Notes under the pieces: generated by a model | Databases searched by the model: none | Told to the model about the DNA's origin: nothing | What the model saw: the letters and a program-made list of their open reading frames with translations, nothing else | NCBI GenBank assembly: GCA_002887195.1 | Contig: PJAB01000492.1 | Location: 1 to 25,315, forward strand | Direction of reading: 5' to 3' | Source of the DNA: Chrysochromulina parva | Lineage: Eukaryota > Haptophyta > Prymnesiales > Chrysochromulinaceae | DNA length: 25,315 nt | Position numbers and translations under genes: made by a program | In this document: positions 17,454 through 25,315 of the stretch, piece by piece | Layout: each line of letters begins with the position of its first letter | How positions within the stretch are numbered: position 1 is the stretch's first letter

Positions 17454-19441
17454 TCAACTAGTCTTTACTTTGGGCCCAAGCCCAGCCAAGAGCCCCAAGA
17501 CGTTGCTTTGGGCGCCCTGGCCCAAGCCAATCCCATCCATAAAGAGCTTAGCCTGGGCCTGTTCCAGGCTAAGGAGGCCAAAGGCTGCGCCCGAGGTGCC
17601 TAGTAGCTCAGCAAAGAAGACAGCATGCTGATGGAGTCGAAAGCCTGAATGCTGATCCACGCCGTCGATGGCGTAGCCGTACGCACGTGCCGATGCAAAG
17701 CCGCCGAGGACGCAAAGTGCAGTTTGCAGTCCGAGGCGCGGGGGAGACGTGCGCAGCGCATGGCTCACCTGATGAGGAATGCAATCAGAGGTCATCAGAG
17801 GTCATCAGAGGTCATCAGCGCATGGCTCACCGCCAACGCGGTCCCACTGTAGTAGGATCGGAGCTCGGCGCGTCCGGCCACTGTGAAGTCGTTGAAGCGG
17901 AGGCCGTCGCTCGCAAGGTTCTTGTCCGGAATGAGGAGCATGCCGATAGCGAGCATGAAGAAGACGACGCTGAGGAGGCGCAGATAGTTGAGCACGTAGA
18001 TCGATACCTCCTCAACCGTCACGGGCGCCACCGGAGGGGTGACGGCAACGGTGACGGCACCGGGTGGCAGCAACGTCACCTCTTCAGCAGGTGCAGCCTC
18101 CTCGGCGGGAGCTTGACGACGGGCGCGGGCACAGGGAGACTGCACTGCAGCGGGCACGTGGGCGAAAAGTGCTTCGTTCTGCGCAGACACGAGCGCTGCA
18201 CGTACTGCCTCTTGCATCTGAATGGGCCTAGAGAGCACCCCTCCAGAAAGCGCCGAGAGGACGCCGTCGCCGGTCGCATCGGCAGACACGCCAACATTCT
18301 CGAACGACTGGTTGTAGCCTAAGAACGGGATCGTTGCAGCCACGCGTGGCGGTAGCGGCCATCCCGAGGAGAGCCCCACATGGTAGCGATCGCCATCGTA
18401 GATCACGCATGCACAAAAGTCGACAGTGCTGTTCTCGACCTCGACAAGACCACTCTCGAGGCCGATTCCAATGTGCGCGCCCGAATCTTCTCTCGCCGCC
18501 CTGGCCCGATTCTTAGCGCCCAGCACGGTCTCTTCCAGCCCCAACGGTTGCTCACGCACGCCGCTCTCAGTTGCCATCCCACGCACGATGTAGGAGTTGG
18601 CATAGGGGCTCGACTGCAGCGAGGGCCACTCATTAAGTGCAGCCTGAGTAGCAGCTATCTTACCGGGGTTGGTCGAGCCGACCATCGCCACGGGAATCTT
18701 GACAACCTTGGAGGTCGGCCTTTTGGCTAAGTCAAGGTACCGGCCAGCGGCACGCGCTGTATGCTCTTCCATAGCCGCAAGTAGCTCGGTCAGCGAATCG
18801 GCCACTGTGTCGGCGCGAGCTGGAATCAGATTGAGGACTGGCGAGAGAGCCTTTCCTGGCTCCGGTACGCTGCCGCGCTCGTCGTCGGGCTCCTTGTAGG
18901 TCGACCCTATCGGCGATTCCAGTACGGGTCTGTCTGCCGCCGCCGGGGGCGATGGCAGCAGCCGCGCGCCGAAATCCAGTCGCACGCGGCAGCTTTTCTG
19001 CTCGTCTGCCTGACCCGCCGCCTGATCCGCTGCGTGCGGCTGCAGGTGTGGCTGCGACTGTGGCTGCGGAGGTGCGCGTGGCGATGGCTGCGGCTGCGGC
19101 GAGAGCTGCGATTGCCATGACGATGTCGGCGAGAACTGCTGCCCCACAGCCGTCGGGTGCGGCGAGAACTGCGGCTGCGACGATGACGACGTCGGCGAAA
19201 GGCTCGCAATAGACACCGCGGCGGGCTGCTGACGCAGCGCTGAGGTGGGCCGCAGGCCGAGCGCATCGTCGTCTAGCAATCCCCGCTTCTGCAATCTATC
19301 ATCTAGTGGTCGCATCAGCTTGTCATCAGGTGAGACTGATTCAAGCCGATGCCCCATTCTGAAACGATCATCGAGTGTGATCCCAAGGGCTCTTACCTGG
19401 TCGGCCACTTTGGCGATGGTCTCTTCAGTGCTGCGCGACAT
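17454..19441 (-). CDS. YjjX/DUF84-type NTP phosphatase fused to a DUF4345-like membrane domain
   Basis: The spliced reading is 19441-17831 joined to 17768-17454 (641 aa). The N-terminal 230 residues are Gln/Pro/Ser-rich and disordered. Residues about 246-400 match the inosine/xanthosine triphosphatase YjjX (DUF84) family: KIPVAMVGSTNPGKIAATQA, ATESGVREQPLGLEETVLGA and KNRARAA, then IGIGLESGLV. The family cleaves non-canonical purine nucleotides. After an Ala/Pro linker (about 430-475) come hydrophobic segments YLRLLSVVFFMLAIGMLLIP, AELRSYYSGTALAVSHAL, LQTALCVLGGFASARAYGY and VFFAELLGTSGAAFGLL, resembling the four-helix DUF4345 membrane family. This couples a house-cleaning nucleotidase to a membrane anchor, which is unusual. 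No organelle signal is visible. The intron sits within the membrane domain. The DUF84 call is firm and the DUF4345 call moderate. Confidence 0.82.
17769..17830 (-). other. Intron of the NTPase-fusion gene (62 bp) flanked by a 15-bp exact duplication
   Basis: Donor TTGGCG|GTGAGC and acceptor TTCCTCATCAG|GTGAGC, phase 0. The first 15 bases of the intron, GTGAGCCATGCGCTG, are identical to the first 15 of the next exon. Within it, TGATGACCTC is repeated three times (17787-17816) and supplies CTGAT branch-point-like sites. The 3' end (17768-17789) matches a unit of the minisatellite at 2183-2204 at 18 of 22 positions. Confidence 0.88.
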
Positions 19442-19792
19442 TGAGGATGCCGGTCAGCGCGGCGCGCGCCGACTCAATCTTACTCCCAAGTTTACCGGCG
19501 GCGCATCATCATGAATTCAAAAGCGAAGATCGGTTGTTCATGTATAGACTTGACTCTAATTATGAATTCACACAGCACGCAAACAGCCACTTCACCGTTC
19601 AAACCAACGAGGGCGCGGATTCGTTTCATGGTTGATTCAAAGTCAGCGCCAACTTTATTTGGTCTCAGCTTCCCAACGTCTGTACTGAACACTTGCCTCA
19701 CGAAAAGCGCCGTCCCGGCGGAACTTCCAAATTCCTGCACTCCAGCGAAGGCCGGTCACGGCCGCTAGGCGGTGCGCCGCGCCGCCGACGCA
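19442..19792. promoter_or_regulatory. Divergent promoter region (351 bp)
   Basis: It separates the NTPase-fusion (-) and WWE-macro (+) genes and is markedly more AT-rich than the flanking genes. ATGAATTCA occurs twice (about 19511 and 19561). There is no canonical TATA box at a convincing distance. Short open frames here look random. Confidence 0.5.
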
Positions 19793-21622
19793 ATGGGCTG
19801 CGCCGCATCGCGCCCGGCGGACGACTTCTTCGACGCGCCGGAGGCGCCCGCCATCTGGTGCTACCTTGACGATGCACTCAATGCCACCTCGCCGTGGATG
19901 CCCTTTCTTCCCGACCAGTGCGCTAAGCTGGAGGCGGCGTGGCTCTCCTCTTGCAGCCAGCCGGATCGCATTTGCATCGTGGATCTGGATGGTTTGCTCT
20001 CCGTCAATGTGTCCTCCATGAAGCTCATCAACAAGCTGCAGCTCAAGGACCAGCGCCCTGTCCGACGGCTCGCCTATGATGGGCGCCCGCGCCCGATGGT
20101 GGATGGACCGATGGTGGCGACTCTCGGCAGCGGCGTCCCGCTCGATAGGCATTATGACGGCGCCGAGCTGAATCCGGGTGGCGACGCGTACGATGGCATT
20201 CCCGACTCGCCGATAGCGTCCGGCCGCTCGTCGTCCTCCGACGAGCAGCCACGCAAATTCTCTCCTGAGGCTGTCGGCATGCCAAGGCAGCTGGGCACGT
20301 CCAACAAGACGGCCCCGCCCGTCCCTGATACAGCCGGCGGGCTCTTTTGGCACTACTTGAACAAGGCTCCGCCTAATGACGCTCCGGTCGAGCCCGACAC
20401 TGTTCAGCGCTGGGGCGAGTTGTCGCCTGCAGTGAGGGGCGTGTCCTTTTTTGGCACGTCTGGCTCGGCACCTGGTTCGAGCTCCTCTTCGTCTCTGTAC
20501 CCGGTGAGCTCCGAGCTCAACTTCCGGCTCGCGCTGTGGCAAGGCGACGTGACGAGGCTCAAGGTGGATGCGCTCGTCTGTTGTACCGACGAGTCCCTCC
20601 GCGGGCCGAGCAACAGCGTCGCTGAGGCCGTCGCGGAGGCCGCGGGCGCCGAGCTGCGTGAGGCGTGCGCGAGGCTTGCAAAGGAGGGCTGCTTGGTTGG
20701 TGAGGCGCGCGTCACACGCGGGTTTGGGCTGCCCACGAAGCACGTGATCCACACGGTGCCTCCCGTGGGCGGCATGCCCGAGTCCGCATGGCCGAGTGCT
20801 CTGGGACGGCCCAGCTCACCCAAGACACCAGAGCCAAGCCGGTCGAGGGCACAGTCGCCCCCCTCGTCCTCGTCGCGGCGGCGGCGCCAGCGCGCGGCGG
20901 GTGTGGACGACGACTCGGAGGCGTTGCAGCTCGAGCGGTGCTACACGAGCGCGCTGGCCGCCGCGCGGCTGCTGCGTTGTCGCACCGTCGCGTTCACGTG
21001 GCATGACCGCGGGTTGAACGACGACGCATCACGCAAGCGTGCAGCGCACGTGGCGCTGCGCATCGTTCGCCAGCTCCTCGAAATGCCATCGGCGCGCGGC
21101 AAACCCGAGCTGCTCGTGCTCGCCTTTCGGCCGGCCGCGGTCGACGCGGCCGAGGGCGCGGTGCACAAGCTGTACAGGGACGAGTTGCTCCCAGCCTACT
21201 TCCCCCGCTCGGCGTCCGAGGAGCGCGCAGCAATGCAGACCACGCCTGTCCTCCCTAAGCTCGAGTCCGCGCGGCTGCTCCCGCTCTCTGGGCGGCAGCT
21301 TCGCTCCTCGCCCTCTAAAGGCTCCGGGGCACACCGCTCCGGCTCGCCCGCTCGCGGCCTGTTCGACAGGTACAATCGCGAGCGGCTGCCGGGAGGCGAG
21401 GGCTTCAGCTCGGATGATGAGGATGATGACGACTCGATCGGCGCCGTCGCAGGCGAGTTTTTGCTCGAACCTGTCTCCGACGATGTCGACGAGGTGCCCG
21501 ACCACCCTGACGCACGCTACGCACCGATGAACCGGTCGAACCCGAAGCCTTCGCCTGGGGCGAAGCGCCCCGAGGTGGATCTCTGGGGCCGCTCGCGCAA
21601 AAATCCCATGCTCGATGCGTGA
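19793..21622 (+). CDS. WWE + macro domain protein with N-terminal myristoylation signal
   Basis: 609 aa. The start is the ATG giving MGCAASRPADD, a strong N-myristoylation (Gly2) and palmitoylation (Cys3) signal, so the protein is probably membrane-tethered. Residues 20-92 form a WWE domain: IWCYLDD, SPWMPF, CAKLEAAW, VNVSSMKLIN, PVRR; such domains bind ADP-ribose chains. Residues about 243-450 form a macro domain, LALWQGDVTRLKVDALVCCT then ARVTRGFGLPTKHVIHTVPP. It is closest in pattern to GDAP2-type domains: the usual VNAAN reads VCCTDE, so hydrolase activity is doubtful. A disordered Ser/Arg insert of about 55 residues splits the macro domain. The tail is acidic and Ser-rich (SSDDEDDDD) and ends DLWGRSRKNPMLDA. 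A reader of ADP-ribosylation is inferred. No intron is needed. The gene is divergent from the NTPase fusion. Confidence 0.86.
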   Translation: MGCAASRPADDFFDAPEAPAIWCYLDDALNATSPWMPFLPDQCAKLEAAWLSSCSQPDRICIVDLDGLLSVNVSSMKLINKLQLKDQRPVRRLAYDGRPRPMVDGPMVATLGSGVPLDRHYDGAELNPGGDAYDGIPDSPIASGRSSSSDEQPRKFSPEAVGMPRQLGTSNKTAPPVPDTAGGLFWHYLNKAPPNDAPVEPDTVQRWGELSPAVRGVSFFGTSGSAPGSSSSSSLYPVSSELNFRLALWQGDVTRLKVDALVCCTDESLRGPSNSVAEAVAEAAGAELREACARLAKEGCLVGEARVTRGFGLPTKHVIHTVPPVGGMPESAWPSALGRPSSPKTPEPSRSRAQSPPSSSSRRRRQRAAGVDDDSEALQLERCYTSALAAARLLRCRTVAFTWHDRGLNDDASRKRAAHVALRIVRQLLEMPSARGKPELLVLAFRPAAVDAAEGAVHKLYRDELLPAYFPRSASEERAAMQTTPVLPKLESARLLPLSGRQLRSSPSKGSGAHRSGSPARGLFDRYNRERLPGGEGFSSDDEDDDDSIGAVAGEFLLEPVSDDVDEVPDHPDARYAPMNRSNPKPSPGAKRPEVDLWGRSRKNPMLDA

Positions 21623-21631
21623 GGGTGCACT

Positions 21632-21677
21632 GGGACCGGTGCCGAGACCGCAGGACCGGGACCGGTTTAGGACCGGT
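21632..21677. repeat. Cluster of GGACCGG motifs
   Basis: GGGACCGGT, GGACCGGGACCGGTTT and GGACCGGT lie within 46 bp, just after the WWE-macro stop. The core ACCGGT is self-complementary, so the transcript's 3' UTR could fold here. Confidence 0.7.
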
Positions 21678-22440
21678 GGTGGCGCAGGCCTGGGCTCGCG
21701 TATGGCCTCGTTCCGCCGTGCTCGTGGGATCCATCTGGGTCTGCACTGAAATCTGAATGCGCCAATCCCCGCGTCTTGCTTGTCGCATGTCGCGCGGGGT
21801 CCGCGGCGCGCGTGATGCCGGTGCGTATACCCCGTACTGCACACTGAGTGTGAGACTCAGACTGTTTCAAGTTGCATGTGGGTCATTGGTGTAAGTCATT
21901 TGAGTTCAATGTCGGGACCCAATACCCGCGGCCGCGCCTGCTCGCGAGCGCACGTCCGAGCCGAGCGGCCTAGGGTAGCCTATCGTCGCACAACATACAC
22001 GAGACAGACCCATGACGCGACGCCGACGCGGGCGCGTTGATGCCCACCGCACACACCGGATACGCGTGCACAGTCACGGGTCTCCGCGCGCCGGGCGAGC
22101 GTGGCGGGCGGGAGGCGGTCCGACTCTGCCGTTACTCTGCCGTGCACCGGCCCCACCGCATCGACCACCGCAGCCCGGACCGCGGACGCGAGCGGGCTGT
22201 CGACGACAGGATGTCAAGCAGCGGCGCCCGCGCGGTCCGGCGGCGGTCCCGGAACGCGATGTTCGTCCCCGCGGCGGACCCCGAACGCCCGATAGCCGAT
22301 ACTCACCGTTCCCAGACTACACTCTACAGTGGACCTCATACATATTTGCTGCTTTGAGCTTTGTTGGTATGTGATAGGAGTTTACTGTTTAGTGTTTACC
22401 AAAAAGTAATGCGCGCACCCGTGGGAAATCGTCGCTCGTT

Positions 22441-22474
22441 GGTACATACTGTACAGTACCTGTTCATGTGAACA
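22441..22474. promoter_or_regulatory. Two adjacent palindromes, possible factor-binding sites
   Basis: A perfect 12-bp palindrome TACTGTACAGTA (22447-22458) sits inside GGTAC/GTACC arms. It is followed at once by TGTTCA-TG-TGAACA (22461-22474). They lie about 420 bp upstream of the membrane-gene start. Confidence 0.45.
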
Positions 22475-22566
22475 GAACCATTTGTTTTCGTGGAGCGAAA
22501 CAAACTGACTCCTGGAACTCTCGTCACTGTGCCCATCCCTCTATGACGAGCGACGAGGCGCCCTGT

Positions 22567-22592
22567 CCCCGCCAGGGGCGGGGCAGGGGGGG
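22567..22592. other. GC hairpin overlapping a G-quadruplex-like G-run
   Basis: CCCCGCC (22567-22573) and GGCGGGG (22577-22583) form a perfect 7-bp stem with an AGG loop. The G-rich side continues as GGGGCGGGGCAGGGGGGG, which has four G-runs with short loops and fits a quadruplex pattern on the plus strand. Confidence 0.5.
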
Positions 22593-22712
22593 ACAGCGCT
22601 CTCTCGTCCGAGCCGCGCCCGGCCTCGTCGTTGTCTATTTACTGTTTGGTCTTGGCGGCCACTTACATGCTACATGCATGCAAACCAAAAATTACAAATT
22701 TGTTTGCGTCCA

Positions 22713-22718
22713 TATAAA
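22713..22718 (+). promoter_or_regulatory. TATA-like box for the membrane/TIR-like gene
   Basis: CATATAAATT lies 174 bp before the start codon in an AT-rich patch. An inverted repeat GCAAAC/GTTTGC (22680-22685 with 22702-22707) lies just upstream. Confidence 0.4.
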
Positions 22719-22891
22719 TTATTCGGCCACGAGATATATGTTAAATTCAGTGCCGATCTCAGATGGGATCTCCACACAGAAGTGTGCGGATCCGCTTGCG
22801 TCGCCGCGCCTCGTATCTGTATAGCGCGAGCGTGCTGTGGTCACTTTCGCGTGTTTCGAGTCTCGCGCAGGCTCTCCGGCGGGCTCCTCTC

Positions 22892-25315
22892 ATGTCAACG
22901 AAATGGCTATGGCGAGCGATCAACGAAACACCCGCCGCGGAGACAGGGGCTGATGGCAGCGACGAGCGTTCTTCCTTGTTGAAGAGAGTGGATTCGTTTG
23001 AGAGGAAGGTCCCCTTCCTGAAACGGGGCGACATATTAGCGAAGCGACACCGGGTCTTGATATTGGCACGCATCCTTCTGGCAGTGCCAGGACCCGCCTT
23101 TTTGACTTTCTCAGCCATTCAACACTTTGAGATCACTACCGTTACCGCGGGGTGGGCGCTGTCTGCGCCTATCACGCAGCTTGAGACTGGGCGAGAATTC
23201 GCGCTCGCTGTCGGGTTGATTACAGTACCGATGTGGATTCTTTCGTTCCTCATTGCGCAGATCGATAGGAAACCTGCCCAGAAGTTCGCCATAGGCAGCC
23301 GCGTGTTCGTGAAGCGCAGCAGTGGAGATGAGTTAGGAGATGAGAGCTTTGAGAGCTTTGGGTATGTGAAGAAGTACGATGCAAAGGAGCAAGTACCATA
23401 CACGGTGAAGCTCGAATCTGGTACGCTCAAGAACTTCGATGAGGCGGATATCGAAAAGAAACCGGCTCAGAAGTTCGCCATAGGCAGCCGAGTGTTCTTG
23501 GAGCGTACTGGCAGCGGAGATAAGAGCTTTGGCTATGTGAAGGAGTACAATGAGAAGACGCAATTCTACACGGTGAAGCTCGATACTGGTACGCTCGAGC
23601 CGTGCGGGGAGGACTCCATGCGAGATGCAACTCCTGTGATCTCTAGTGAGCGTCTCGTGCGTCTCTGGAAATACTTCCTGAGTCTCTGGAAATGGGATCA
23701 ACGGATCTGGACATGGCCAAAGGCCTTTGAGGCTGCTTTGTTTTGGGGCTGTGTCTTAGGGTACGCATTACTCTACCAAGCCGATTGGATCAGGGCGCTC
23801 CTCCTTTTTCTCCTTTTCGCCCCGTTCGTGATCGCACTGATTTTGTATATGGTCACAAAGATTGTGCAATCCATCATCGACTACCAATACAACCAAAAAG
23901 CCGAGTACCATACATTTGTGAACTTGCAAGCAGTTCGGCTCAGCATCTTGACCATCTTCGGCGTCTGTCTGACCGTCTATGCTGTGTCGGCAATGTCGCG
24001 GGTGGTCATTCCATTCAATCTGGTGATACCCTTTGTCGAGCTCTCACTCGGTGGCGTCACCTGTACGGACCGGGTCGCGTTCTGGACTGCGTTTAACGCT
24101 TCGTTCGAGAGCTTCAATGCTAGCTGCCATGCCCTGCCCAATTGCGGTTACGCTTCGTTCGAGAGCCTGTGCCAGGCCGTGCAGTACGCACCAATGGTGC
24201 AAGCTGCGAGCGTCGACTTGGTTATCGTTCTCATCTTTAATTGGTTAGCGTGGCTGGTGGGCTCGCTGCTCGTCTTTGGCACTGGCCGTGCAAGCCTAAA
24301 GAACGGCTACGCGCAACTGCTCTCCAAACACATGCTCGTCGCCATGGTGCTGGGCCTTGGGCAATTGATGAGTGCGTGCTACTCACTCATGCGCCTCCTT
24401 ACTCTCGTGCCCATGCTGCGGCTGCCGCGCCCGGCTGCCTACTTTGACGAAAAGGAGTTGATGTATTGGGAGCTACCTCTCTTCTGCTACGATACGTGCA
24501 CGTTAAACTATTATTGGGTTAGCATCTTCGTGCACGTGCTCATCGCCGTTTCGCTCAACTTTGACTTCCTCAAAAAGTATGCAGAGGCCATCGGCGCCGG
24601 AGACCAAGCAGCCATCGATAAGCTCAAAGAGAAGATGAGAAAGGAAGGCAAGTGGAGCGACGAGGCTCCATATTTCTATTTCATGTCAGCAACTTTTGTG
24701 AAAGAGTGCACGACCCGATGGTTGCCTCCCATGCAGGAGCTGCATCGCGACGGTCACCTGGAAAAGAAACAAATCCGTCTCGTCGACTCGTTTGAACAGG
24801 CGGAAGAGGAGGCACGGCTTCCGAAGGAGAAGGCGGCGGTCGAGAAGGTGGCGGCCGAGAAGGCGGTCAATGGCAAGGAGATTGGTAAGGGCATCGACGC
24901 GTCGAATGAAGCGGCCGAGAAGGAAGCGGCCGAGCCGGCCGAGAAGGCGGCGGCCGAGAAGGCGCTGGCCAAGAAGGGAATTCAAGGCATTGACATGGGT
25001 GATGGCATCAACACATTTAAAATCAAGGACTTCCTCTTCGTCAGCCATCGCTGGGAAGAGCCTAGTCGGCCCGATGTCAACGGGGTGCAGCTGCTGGCCA
25101 TCAAGGAGTATCTGAAGAAACACCCCGAGATCAAATGGGTCTGGTCCGACTATTCATCGATGCCCCAGAAAATCGGTGGCATCGACGCTCGGACTCAAAA
25201 GGAGAGGGCCGAGTTCCAACTGATGCTCGAATGCATCACCAACCTCTACCTGACCGCGCAGGTCCTCATTCTCCTCGATGGGTCGTACGCGTCCAGGTTC
25301 TGGACGCTGACGGAG
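22892..25315 (+). CDS. Multi-pass membrane protein with duplicated module and C-terminal SHRW/PQ/FW (TIR-like) domain (3' end outside window)
   Basis: 808 codons are open to the window edge. Hydrophobic segments: VLILARILLAVPGPAFLTF (about 55), FALAVGLITVPMWILSFLIA (about 103), FWGCVLGYALLYQADWIRAL and LLLFLLFAPFVIALILYM (about 290-330), LSILTIFGVCLTVYAVSAMS, LVIVLIFNWLAWLVGSLLVF, MLVAMVLGLGQLM, and YWVSIFVHVLIAVSLNF. Between helices 2 and 3 a module is duplicated: KPAQKFAIGSRVF, then SFGYVK, then YTVKL-SGTL or YTVKL-TGTL. Its small beta-rich look suggests Tudor/SH3-like folds (inference). ASFES occurs twice in an extramembrane loop. An EKAAAEKA linker leads to DFLFVSHRWEEP, WVWSDYSSMPQK and ASRFWTLTE. 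The last set matches the SHRW-DY-PQ-FW signature of TIR/HET-like domains common in protists. The protein may be a membrane sensor or effector; the ligand is unknown. Codon use is less GC-rich than in the neighbours. Confidence 0.78.
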   Translation, partial: MSTKWLWRAINETPAAETGADGSDERSSLLKRVDSFERKVPFLKRGDILAKRHRVLILARILLAVPGPAFLTFSAIQHFEITTVTAGWALSAPITQLETGREFALAVGLITVPMWILSFLIAQIDRKPAQKFAIGSRVFVKRSSGDELGDESFESFGYVKKYDAKEQVPYTVKLESGTLKNFDEADIEKKPAQKFAIGSRVFLERTGSGDKSFGYVKEYNEKTQFYTVKLDTGTLEPCGEDSMRDATPVISSERLVRLWKYFLSLWKWDQRIWTWPKAFEAALFWGCVLGYALLYQADWIRALLLFLLFAPFVIALILYMVTKIVQSIIDYQYNQKAEYHTFVNLQAVRLSILTIFGVCLTVYAVSAMSRVVIPFNLVIPFVELSLGGVTCTDRVAFWTAFNASFESFNASCHALPNCGYASFESLCQAVQYAPMVQAASVDLVIVLIFNWLAWLVGSLLVFGTGRASLKNGYAQLLSKHMLVAMVLGLGQLMSACYSLMRLLTLVPMLRLPRPAAYFDEKELMYWELPLFCYDTCTLNYYWVSIFVHVLIAVSLNFDFLKKYAEAIGAGDQAAIDKLKEKMRKEGKWSDEAPYFYFMSATFVKECTTRWLPPMQELHRDGHLEKKQIRLVDSFEQAEEEARLPKEKAAVEKVAAEKAVNGKEIGKGIDASNEAAEKEAAEPAEKAAAEKALAKKGIQGIDMGDGINTFKIKDFLFVSHRWEEPSRPDVNGVQLLAIKEYLKKHPEIKWVWSDYSSMPQKIGGIDARTQKERAEFQLMLECITNLYLTAQVLILLDGSYASRFWTLTE
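23268..23600 (+). repeat. Intragenic duplication of a ~145-165 bp module
   Basis: Copy 1 (about 23268-23430) and copy 2 (about 23457-23600) share near-identical stretches such as CAGAAGTTCGCCATAGGCAG. Both encode KPAQKFAIGSRVF through YTVKL-GTL. Copy 1 has about seven extra residues in a loop. Nearly matching synonymous positions indicate a recent duplication. Confidence 0.9.

Larger units (their letters stand above)
21623..22891. other. Long intergenic region upstream of the membrane/TIR-like gene
   Basis: This 1269-bp region has no supported gene. It starts with an ACCGG-rich cluster (21632-21677), passes through GC-rich sequence to about 22370, then becomes AT-richer with palindromes (22441-22474), a GC hairpin/G-run (22567-22592) and a TATA-like box. 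It is likely mostly promoter of the gene starting at 22892. No tRNA or other RNA gene is recognised. Confidence 0.55.

Noticed and set aside
1711..17830. Pseudogene reading of the STAND and NTPase-fusion genes because frames break
   Set aside because: Each break coincides with splice-site pairs of matching phase (one needing a GC donor), and joining restores family motifs.
19655..20752. 365-aa reverse open frame
   Set aside because: It lies opposite the WWE and macro domains and has Arg/Ala-rich shadow composition.
22012..22374. 120-aa plus-strand open frame in the long intergenic region
   Set aside because: Arg/Pro-rich random-looking translation. Overlapping frames of similar quality exist, as expected from GC-rich DNA.

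Overview
This is nuclear DNA of a eukaryotic alga, most probably a haptophyte or a related lineage with a red-derived plastid. Genes are broken by short introns (62-164 bp) whose splice phases match across each junction. One intron appears to be of the GC-AG type. A protochlorophyllide-reductase-like protein carries a signal peptide followed by an Ala-Phe motif, as plastid-targeted proteins do in algae with complex red plastids. Coding DNA is strongly GC-rich, and proteins have long Ala/Pro/Gly/Ser low-complexity stretches. The lineage assignment is inference.

Layout. 1-1298 (-): 5' part of an FHA + SAP-like protein, running off the left edge. 1711-5851 (-): large NPHP3-like STAND NTPase (DUF4062-like region, Gly-rich linker, IQ motif, P-loop NTPase, winged-helix-like region), three exons. 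6011-7577 (+): GT90/CAP10-type glycosyltransferase, two visible exons, divergent from the STAND gene. 7815-8366 (+): small secreted Cys-containing protein. 9062-10758 (-): Ala/Thr/Pro-rich coiled-coil protein, two exons. 10906-11877 (+): zinc-finger protein. 12317-14333 (+): Ded1/DDX3 DEAD-box helicase, two exons. 15013-16598 (+): POR-like short-chain reductase, two exons. 17454-19441 (-): fusion of a YjjX/DUF84 NTPase to a DUF4345-like membrane domain, two exons. 19793-21622 (+): WWE + macro domain protein with a myristoylation signal. 22892-25315 (+): multi-pass membrane protein with a duplicated cytosolic module and a C-terminal SHRW/PQ/FW (TIR-like) domain, running off the right edge.

No operon or shared pathway joins these genes; the order looks like ordinary compact algal gene packing. 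Several are signalling or regulatory architectures (FHA, STAND, WWE-macro, TIR-like).

The most unusual signal lies in the introns. Three introns in three unrelated genes (2162-2320, 15750-15847, 17769-17830) carry tandem repeats and end in related sequence (TGATTGC, then a pyrimidine-rich stretch, then CAG). The 22-bp repeat unit of the first intron recurs with 18 of 22 identities at the 3' end of the third. Two of them begin with a copy of the first 15-29 bases of the following exon. This fits introner-like or duplication-born introns. The other candidates for follow-up are the right-edge membrane/TIR-like gene, the YjjX-DUF4345 fusion, and the POR-like protein that lacks the conserved Cys and the usual glycines.
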